Source: Phallusia mammillata (Eukaryota; Chordata; Ascidiacea; Phlebobranchia; Ascidiidae). From it: a stretch of DNA of 64,000 bases. This document shows, one piece after another, positions 58,701 through 64,000 of the stretch. The number at the start of each line of letters is the position of its first letter. Within the stretch, counting starts at the first letter, position 1. The notes below the pieces were generated by a model. It was not told the DNA's origin, did not search any database, and worked only from the letters and a program-made list of their open reading frames with translations. Location of the stretch: the NCBI GenBank assembly GCA_003260075.1, contig QLIY01000005.1:173868-237867 (forward strand), in the 5' to 3' direction. A program made the position numbers and the translations under genes.

Positions 58701-61383
58701 NNNNNNNNNNNNNNNNNNNNNNNNNNNNNNNNNNNNNNNNNNNNNNNNNNNNNNNNNNNNNNNNNNNNNNNNNNNNNNNNNNNNNNNNNNNNNNNNNNNN
58801 NNNNNNNNNNNNNNNNNNNNNNNNNNNNNNNNNNNNNNNNNNNNNNNNNNNNNNNNNNNNNNNNNNNNNNNNNNNNNNNNNNNNNNNNNNNNNNNNNNNN
58901 NNNNNNNNNNNNNNNNNNNNNNNNNNNNNNNNNNNNNNNNNNNNNNNNNNNNNNNNNNNNNNNNNNNNNNNNNNNNNNNNNNNNNNNNNNNNNNNNNNNN
59001 NNNNNNNNNNNNNNNNNNNNNNNNNNNNNNNNNNNNNNNNNNNNNNNNNNNNNNNNNNNNNNNNNNNNNNNNNNNNNNNNNNNNNNNNNNNNNNNNNNNN
59101 NNNNNNNNNNNNNNNNNNNNNNNNNNNNNNNNNNNNNNNCAATAGGCTATTTGACACCGACTGATTTCTTTGCAGGCATTTTTACATTACCAGCCAAAAC
59201 ATGCACTCATTTACATTACCAGCCAAAACATGCACACATTGCGTGGGAAAAGATTGAATTTCAAGTGGAGAATGTTATAACTAATAAAAGGCGCATGGAA
59301 CACGAACACACAGTTACAAGGAAGCAATTCCCTGTGGGTTCCGTTAAATTAGCATTCTAAACTACTGCAAAATTCGCATATAAGGCAAATACAATACAGT
59401 TTTTCAAGTTTATAGAGCTCAACTGGCAAATGTATGTTTTGCCCTGTACTACTCGCATTCAGTGTTATTTACCCTGATGAAGGCGACCTGTATAGGACGT
59501 CGAAACGTCGGAATAAAAATACATTAGCCAGAGGAGCTCTATAAACTTGATATTATGCCTGGCAGCAATAGTTTAAATACAATACCGTCTACTTAAACTA
59601 GAATCTTCCAACTCGTTGCTTGGTGAATGAAGACTACAATGAACCTTATGCTTATTATTTTAAATTTATTAAAACATTAAGTCATTCATTCTTATGAATT
59701 CAAGATAAACATATTTCGCCTATGTGGCATCTTCGGTGTCTATAAGGCAAATGTATGGTAAATATTTAAGTGTAGTTCCTTTCATGCTGGTTAGTTGGAA
59801 TTTGATACGCTGGAGATTTAGTGATGTATAAATTTGCGTCAACGCTTATGTAACGCCAGTGGTTTGAGAATTAAGTTAGTGATTTAACTATAGACTTGCC
59901 TGTTGGGACTTGGGGACGTCTGGTCGGTATTTCTAATTGTCAAGCGGTTGTCACGAAGAATTCGGCTTCTATCAGATAACATAGAACCGTATCTAGGGAA
60001 CAAATACAAAAGTTGTTGAATACAGTGACTGGCTGTGTAAAAGAGAACTCACTGAGACACAACGATTTTCGCTTTTAAAGTGTTTTGTGAAATTGAGAGA
60101 TACATAAAAGTGAAATGTGAAATTATATTTCGGAATACTGGTTACAATGTGGAAATCTTGAAAAAATCTGAATACTATCTTCTTGTAACTTCTTGCGATA
60201 TAAAAAAAAACTGGCCTAAGTAGTCGTAAAAAGTCCCATACAGTTTCCGAAACATTTGATAATGAAGTATGTTGACTTTCACGACCCAACGGGCGCGTGC
60301 AATGATCATTTTAAAGTTACTTTTGAGCAATTAATATTTGAAGGGTTGCATGAAACACTTTTGCGGCGTACAAAGTCATCAAACAGAAAAAGTCAAATAG
60401 TATTTGAACCAATTACGTATAGGCAAACAAAAATCATGTTGATGGTTAAACGCGATTCTCAGTAAGACTTCAGTCGTGGATTCGAATCCCACACCGCCGG
60501 CTAGAATTTCTAGCACATACATTGCAATATGGTAATGTATTGGCTTGACTCGGTATCACGCCTTAAAATTGACCTGGCGTACTATGAGGTACCTACAGTG
60601 TTGCTACGACAACTTTTCAAAAAACGCCACTCTGCATGCTTGTTAAAAGTAGCCCCAAACGACCCCAGTTTTACGTTCATTTAACTGCTTGAAACCTATG
60701 CATATCAAAATGTATGTAAAATGACAAACAAAAATTGAAAACTCTTTAAAAAACGCAACCCTCAACCGGTAATAAAAACCCGCAACTCGATGTCGGAAAC
60801 CAGCCTAATTGGGCGGAAAAACCGCCACTTGACAACACAGGTCACAGAGACATTTCGCTTTTTTAAACTTCAAAGCACACATTTCCACTAACTACTTGTA
60901 TCAGAAAAAAACCACCGGAAGGTAAATCATGTTTATGATATTGTTTAACATGGGGTAACCGGGTCATTGCTTAACCAACCTATACTTGTCTTGGGGGGGG
61001 GGGAGAAAAAACCGCCGGAAGGTAAATCATGTTTATGATATTGGTTAACATGGGGTAACCGGGTCATTGCTTAACCAACCTATACTTGTCTTGTTATTTA
61101 CATTCCAACTCACAAACATGTAAGATTGGTGATACGAGGCACTTTACAACATGGAACCCTGCTTACGATGTTTGCGGGAAGGAATATGTGATACCACTGG
61201 AAATTAAGTTATAAAGAAGCCATTGCTTTGAAAACTGGTTTCTAAACCTGTGGATGACATAAGCATTTTCAATGTAGTAAGGCGCTAGTTATCAACTACA
61301 TTGTCTTTTTAAGGCTGGTTACCACAAACTTGGGTGGCTTTTAACCAGTGTTTCATACCGGAACGGAACGAAACCAAATAACG

Positions 61384-61419
<36 letters not shown>

Positions 61420-64000
61420 TGTCTCTGTGACCTGTGTTGTCAAGTGGCGGTTTTTCCGCCCAATTAGGCTGGTTTCCGACATCGAGTTGCGGGTTTTTAT
61501 TACCGGTTGAGGGTTGCGTTTTAAGTTTTCAATTGTTGTTTGCCATTTTACATACATTTTGATATGCATAGGTCGTTTAAGCAGTTAAAGGAACGTAAAA
61601 CTGGGGTCGTTTGGGGCTACTTTTAACAAGCATGCAAAGTGGCGGTTTTTGAAAAGTTGTCGTAGCAACACTGTAGGTACCTCATAGTACGCCGGGGGGG
61701 GGGGCATAGGTTTCAAGCAGTTAAATGAACGTAAAACTGGGGTCGTTTGGGGCTACTTTTAACAAGCATGCAGAGTGGCGTTTTTTGAAAAGTTGTCGTA
61801 GCAACACTGTAGGTACCTCATAGTACGCCAGGTCAATTTTAAGGCGTGATACCGAGTCAAGCCAATACATTACCATATTGCAATGTATGTGCTAGAAATT
61901 CTAGCCGGCGGTGTGGGATTCGAATCCACGACTGAAGTCTTACTGAGAATCGCGTTTAACCATCAACATGATTTTTGTTTGCCCATACGTAATTGGTTCA
62001 AATACTATTTGACTTTTTCTGTTTGATGACTTTGTACGCCGCAAAAGTGTTTCATGCAACCCTTCAAATATTAATTGCTCAAAAGTAACTTTAAAATGAT
62101 CATTGCACGCGCCCGTTGGGTCGTGAAAGTCAACATACTTCATTATCAAATGTTTCGGAAACTGTATGGGACTTTTTACGACTTAGGCCAGTTTTTTTTT
62201 ATATCGCAAGAAGTTACAAGAAGATAGTATTCAGATTTTTTCAAGATTTCCACATTGTAACCAGTATTCCGAAATATAATTTCACATTTCACTTTTATGT
62301 ATCTCTCAATTTCACAAAACACTTTAAAAGCGAAAATCGTTGTGTCTCAGTGAGTTCTCTTTTACACAGCCAGTCACTGTATTCAACAACTTTTGTATTT
62401 GTTCCCTAGATACGGTTCTATGTTATCTGATAGAAGCCGAATTCTTCGTGACAACCGCTTGACAATTAGAAATACCGACCAGACGTCCCCAAGTCCCAAC
62501 AGGCAAGTCTATAGTTAAATCACTAACTTAATTCTCAAACCACTGGCGTTACATAAGCGTTGACGCAAATTTATACATCACTAAATCTCCAGCGTATCAA
62601 ATTCCAACTAACCAGCATGAAAGGAACTACACTTAAATATTTACCATACATTTGCCTTATAGACACCGAAGATGCCACATAGGCGAAATATGTTTATCTT
62701 GAATTCATAAGAATGAATGACTTAATGTTTTAATAAATTTAAAATAATAAGCATAAGGTTCATTGTAGTCTTCATTCACCAAGCAACGAGTTGGAAGATT
62801 CTAGTTTAAGTAGACGGTATTGTATTTAAACTATTGCTGCCAGGCATAATATCAAGTTTATAGAGCTCCTCTGGCTAATGTATTTTTATTCCGACGTTTC
62901 GACGTCCTATACAGGTCGCCTTCATCAGGGTAATCACACTGAATGCGAGTAGTACAGGGCAAAACATACATTTGCCAGTTGAGCTCTATAAACTTGAAAA
63001 ACTGTATTGTATTTGCCTTATATGCGAATTTTGCAGTAGTTTAGAATGCTAATTTAACGGAACCCACAGGGAATTGCTTCCTTGTAACTGTGTGTTCGTG
63101 TTCCATGCGCCTTTTATTAGTTATAACATTCTCCACTTGAAATTCAATCTTTTCCCACGCAATGTGTGCATGTTTTGTCTGGTAATGTAAATGAGTGCAT
63201 GTTTTGGCTGGTAATGTAAAAATGCCTGCAAAGAAATCAGTCGGTGTCAAATAGCCTATTGGTTTTTTTATATGAAAGCATTAATATGAATGCATTATGC
63301 TTCCTTAGGTTGAAAAATTTCTACATTGCTACAACTAAGTCGATAATAGTGTTTTCATGGTTTTAGCTAATTAACATATTTAGTAAATAGAAACGTAAGG
63401 CGTGCATAGAAATGCGGTAAAAATGCAAAACCTTTTCCTTTTTTAATATTTTTTTTCAATATTATTTTGCTTTTACTATTTTTCGCTACACGTTTAAGTA
63501 AGACTTGTTGTCTTTTGTTTTAGAACTGGCAATTGTTAAATTAAAATCTTTAGATGGTGACATAAATCACGCTTGTGCCATAAAAGTCCAGGAATTATTT
63601 TGTTAATATGTATGTATTGCCTTGTCGTCATCATTAGTTTCTGTAAACTTCAATCAATAGGCATGGACTTACTATAGTATTTATCTACCAAGCAACAAGC
63701 TGGGCTATTCGGGTTATAAAAAAACGGTTATGTCATAAAAAGCCACAAAATATCGAAACAGTCACAATTCTTTGCACCCGCTTCTCATATAACCCACAAA
63801 TTCGTTCGTAGTTTGGCAAAACCTTATAATCTTACAGCGCTACCGGGTTGACACCGTTAACAGTTTTAAAAAAATATTTCCAAATTACACTTCCAGGCAC
63901 AGTTGGGATTGCTCGAACCGTGGTAACCACGACGACCCACTGCCCCCGCCACCAGTTCATCCTATAGTCTCTCCACCGGCAGCTTACGAAAACAAACGCT
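39946..64000 (+). CDS. MYO16-like: Motor-less myosin-XVI-like ankyrin/IQ scaffold with NYAP-like tail; 3' end beyond window
   Basis: At least 18 coding exons join in phase (>=792 residues). The start at 39,946 is preceded by in-frame TAG and TAA. Order: basic coiled N-terminus (residues 1-60), PP1-docking KVKF (65-68), ankyrin repeats in two blocks (~80-310), Pro-rich linker with APPPLPPR and RPLPVKP (~400-440), IQ motif AVVTIQRAFRKYQRR (455-469), the post-IQ block VVLQNADDIAKESDRQR, a polyproline run, and a Tyr/Ser/Pro-rich tail with a YHSM (YxxM) site at ~747. The ankyrin half and the post-IQ block both match vertebrate MYO16, whose tail recruits PI3K and WAVE as a NYAP-family member. The ~700-residue motor that sits between them in MYO16 is absent; the introns there are 100-680 bp. 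Alternative: an independent ankyrin/PP1 subunit of MYPT type, less likely given the tail match. Confidence 0.85.
40907..43088 (+). other. MYO16-like: MYO16-like exons 2-9: KVKF motif and ankyrin repeats
   Basis: Exon 1 is 39946-40068. Exons 2-9: 40907-41039, 41255-41380, 41462-41556, 41618-41741, 42094-42206, 42268-42393, 42785-42920, 42986-43088. Exon 2 has RKVKFSPTSLIQDAI, the PP1 site and helix that lead into the ankyrins. The repeats show MTLLHQACVYDD, CTPLHICCLWN, ITLLHIAVTNGY and WTPLHCAAKYKQAKMVKLLL. The spacer MMLHDIRNLLEQG between the two blocks is where MYO16 has an equivalent helix. The acceptor of exon 3 directly follows a 68-nt C run (41,182-41,249), so the true intron sequence there is unknown. 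Confidence 0.88.
43717..45497 (+). other. MYO16-like: MYO16-like exons 10-13: linker in place of the motor, then IQ motif
   Basis: Exons 43717-43839, 43941-44067, 44671-44725, 45409-45497. Exons 10 and 11 encode a linker with class II (PPLPPR) and class I (RPLPVKP) SH3-ligand motifs. Exons 12 and 13 split the IQ motif (TIQR|AFRKYQRRP), a calmodulin or light-chain site. No P-loop (GESGSGKT type), switch I or switch II sequence occurs in any frame of 43,089-45,408 that I can read. Confidence 0.85.
44839..45336. repeat. hAT-like element with its right half duplicated across a C10 run
   Basis: The left end GCATTGCTTCTCAGCCTTT pairs with AAAGCTGAGAAACAATGC. The right half (45,045-45,185) recurs at 45,196-45,336 after C10 (45,186-45,195). 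In the intron between the two IQ exons. Confidence 0.72.
46224..46404. repeat. hAT-type MITE family A, copy 5
   Basis: CAGTTGTGGGATTCAC to GAATCCCACCACTG, with perfect target duplication TATAAATG. It contains the shared core ending ATAGAACCGGTGCGAACC. Confidence 0.88.
46523..46729 (+). other. MYO16-like: MYO16-like exon 14: post-IQ block and polyproline run
   Basis: Encodes VVLQNADDIAKESDRQR, the block that follows the IQ motif in MYO16. The exon then runs into 68 C (46,661-46,728), giving 22 CCC codons plus CCG before the donor GGTGAGT. The frame is kept into exon 15 only if the run length is right. A Pro-rich segment here is plausible for the family, but a pure CCC tract of exactly the same length as the intronic run at 41,182 is suspicious. 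Confidence 0.7.
47624..47762. promoter_or_regulatory. CRE/ATF-site cluster in a CpG-rich island
   Basis: Three perfect palindromic TGACGTCA sites (47,624-47,631; 47,642-47,649; 47,755-47,762) plus TTACGTCA (47,738-47,745) occur within 139 bp. The surroundings are GC-rich (GTCGCCGCCGCCG) in an otherwise AT-rich intron. This fits a CREB/ATF-responsive enhancer or internal promoter. A further TGACGTCA is at 54,698-54,705. Confidence 0.6.
48221..49108. repeat. 348-bp direct duplication enclosing N, an inverted fragment and G11
   Basis: 48,221-48,568 and 48,761-49,108 look identical. Between them are one N (48,569), 181 nt that are the reverse complement of 55,025-55,205, and a G run (48,751-48,761). 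This reads as a chimeric join, not a natural duplication. Confidence 0.88.
49262..49690. repeat. Tandem array, about 4 units of ~110 bp
   Basis: Each unit repeats GGTGTCTTNTTTTCTTCAGT, GTTGAT, GGTACCCACTTTTGCCTA, GAATTTG, CACCAGCC, CAGT and AGAGATTCT in the same order. The units have diverged by point changes and small indels. Intronic minisatellite-like array with no coding potential seen. Confidence 0.8.
50411..50541. repeat. Direct duplication across a G11 run
   Basis: 50,411-50,471 and 50,481-50,541 are the same ~60 bp with one difference, separated by the G run at 50,472-50,482. Confidence 0.85.
52146..52504. repeat. hAT-like fragment with a direct duplication across G10
   Basis: Starts CAGTGGTTCTTAAACTAT. 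The ~114-bp segment 52,266-52,379 recurs at 52,390-52,504 after the G run at 52,380-52,389. The right boundary is unclear. Confidence 0.65.
53180..53777. repeat. A-G10-B-G10-A...B interleaved duplication
   Basis: Block A (53,180-53,265) and block B (53,276-53,362) are joined by G runs at 53,266-53,275 and 53,363-53,372. They recur as A at 53,373-53,459 and B at 53,691-53,777, in natural context 45 bp before exon 15. The first pair skips the ~230 bp that lies between the natural copies, as two ends of one fragment would. Confidence 0.85.
53822..54101 (+). other. MYO16-like: MYO16-like exon 15: Tyr/Ser/Pro-rich tail
   Basis: Acceptor TTGAACAG at 53,821; donor G|GTCAGT. Encodes His/Gln/Pro-rich sequence with PDVVPYYSGPQRSWSTM and SGSIDSGLSMDSN. 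It opens in phase with exon 14 if the C run is taken at face value. No defined domain; it looks disordered. Confidence 0.8.
55590..55830. repeat. GAATCC/CCCGAA-rich low-complexity repeat and tRNA-like B box
   Basis: Degenerate CCCGAATCCG repeats at 55,585-55,745 resemble those at 57,655-57,775. Further right, CTGGGTTCGAACCCCGTG is a good Pol III B box, but I cannot find an acceptor stem or A box, so no tRNA is called. Confidence 0.4.
55906..56124 (+). other. MYO16-like: MYO16-like exon 16
   Basis: Acceptor TTTTGCCAG, donor G|GTAGGT, phase-consistent. Encodes a basic then Thr/Pro-rich stretch: VPVRLRKSSLGALRPSSNY, then YKMPPLTPTVATL. Several Ser/Tyr residues in basic or Pro context are potential phosphosites. 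Confidence 0.82.
56277..56610. repeat. TA-flanked inverted-repeat element with G10 duplication
   Basis: Starts CAGTAAAC with GTTAATCCAGGCCCGTT and ends GAATCCGGTTTTAACCGAGG. The first ~57 bp are duplicated across G10 (56,334-56,343). Contains internal repeats of GGCGAAGATCCGGATTAACC. Confidence 0.78.
57948..58041 (+). other. MYO16-like: MYO16-like exon 17: YxxM-containing exon
   Basis: Acceptor TTGTTTCAG, donor AG|GTACGG. Encodes MDDDYLPEHGTG and RHRYHSMKTP. YHSM fits the YxxM consensus bound by PI3K p85 SH2 domains, the function of the NYAP motif in MYO16. The phase agrees with the exon at 63,897. Confidence 0.8.
58258..58426. repeat. ACCGGAACGGAACG-rich element ending at the N gap
   Basis: CAGTGTTTCATACCGGAACG begins this element, and ACCGGAACGAAAT repeats several times before the gap. 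The same start recurs at 61,348-61,372, next to the 33-nt G run. Probably the end of a hAT-type element collapsed in assembly. Confidence 0.55.
58427..59139. other. Assembly gap, 713 N
   Basis: Undetermined bases. The open frames spanning them are artefacts. The palindrome's left arm begins at the first base after the gap. Confidence 0.99.
59404..59550. repeat. 147-bp inverted-repeat unit carrying a hammerhead-like motif
   Basis: Ends CAAGTTTATAGAGCTC and GAGCTCTATAAACTTG form a ~30-bp imperfect inverted repeat. Inside, 59,474-59,510 reads CTGATGA, then a 7-bp stem with one mismatch (GGCGACCT...AGGACGTC), then GAAAC. The mirror copy lies in the right palindrome arm (motif about 62,892-62,928). 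Confidence 0.6.
60420..60500 (+). repeat. tRNA-like B-box region (SINE remnant); mirror copy at ~61,900-61,980
   Basis: TCGTGGATTCGAATCCCACA is a T-arm/B-box sequence, followed by CCGCCGGCTAGAATTTCTAGC, comparable to the tail of the tRNA-like unit at 35,590. No matching 5' acceptor strand is seen, so it is not called a tRNA. Confidence 0.4.
63897..64000 (+). other. MYO16-like: MYO16-like exon 18 (continues past the window)
   Basis: Acceptor TTACACTTCCAG at 63,896; AG|G restores the frame from exon 17. Encodes DDPLPPPPVHPIVSPPAAYE and stays open to the last base. The Pro-rich sequence resembles the WAVE/profilin/SH3-type ligand regions of MYO16 tails. Confidence 0.78.

Larger units (their letters stand above)
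59140..63261. repeat. Large inverted repeat (palindrome), arms ~1.7-1.8 kb
   Basis: 59,140-60,853 reappears in reverse complement as 61,419-63,261. The right arm is longer because of an extra ~125-bp direct duplication at a G11 run (61,694-61,704). The spacer 60,854-61,418 contains its own duplication across G11 (60,993-61,003; copies 60,904-60,992 and 61,004-61,092) and ends in a 33-nt G run (61,386-61,418). The identical 69-codon open frame at 60,256-60,465 (+) and 61,940-62,149 (-) shows the symmetry. All of it lies inside an intron of the MYO16-like gene. Confidence 0.92.

Noticed and set aside
58186-59157. Long open frames on both strands through the N gap
   Set aside because: They consist almost entirely of undetermined bases.
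60256-60465. 69-codon open frame repeated at 61,940-62,149 as a possible gene
   Set aside because: It lies inside a palindromic repeat in an intron, has no recognised motif and is duplicated only by the palindrome. It could be a transposon fragment, but I cannot support a call.
13062-61704. C/G runs as G-quadruplex or i-motif regulatory elements
   Set aside because: They could fold, but the flanking near-identical duplications and single polarity switch point to assembly. A structural role would not explain the copies.
1-64000. CRISPR arrays, operons, bacterial promoters or viral genes
   Set aside because: No regularly spaced identical repeats with unique spacers and no viral or bacterial coding signatures; the window is ordinary animal gene structure.

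Overview
The window is animal nuclear DNA. Its genes are split into many small exons with GT-AG (occasionally GC-AG) introns of about 60 bp to several kb. The non-coding DNA is AT-rich and full of short non-autonomous DNA transposons. The gene set (plexin, BIN3, a long TSC22-domain protein, a myosin-XVI-like ankyrin protein), the compact spacing and the hAT-type MITEs fit an invertebrate deuterostome, perhaps a tunicate. The species cannot be fixed from the sequence.

Layout: (1) 213-20,435, minus strand: a plexin semaphorin receptor. I joined 40 coding exons in phase (about 1,910 residues); only the last C-terminal exon(s) lie beyond the left edge. (2) 20,436-21,480: a ~1 kb divergent intergenic region. 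(3) 21,481-24,039, plus strand: a complete BIN3-type BAR-domain gene (6 exons, 246 residues). (4) 27,317-37,525, plus strand: a complete long-form TSC22-domain gene (11 exons, 819 residues), with a ~310-residue Gln-rich tail after the TSC box. (5) 39,946 to beyond 64,000, plus strand: a gene with the N-terminus of myosin XVI (PP1-docking KVKF plus ankyrin repeats) and the start of its tail (IQ motif plus a conserved post-IQ block), but with no room for a motor domain between them. At least 18 coding exons are visible.

Plexin (semaphorin receptor with R-Ras/Rap GAP), BIN3 (membrane-curving BAR protein) and the MYO16/NYAP-like scaffold all belong to signalling to actin and membrane. They are separate transcription units, and no functional linkage can be claimed.

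Assembly warning: the window holds 18 homopolymer runs (10-68 nt of C or G). Most sit between two near-identical direct copies of the local sequence. All runs left of 46.7 kb are C and all runs right of 48.7 kb are G. There are also a 713-nt N gap, a ~1.8 kb-arm palindrome starting at that gap, and a 181-nt inverted copy of 55.0-55.2 kb next to a single N at 48,569. These look like assembly artefacts and should be resolved before structural conclusions are drawn for 41-64 kb.
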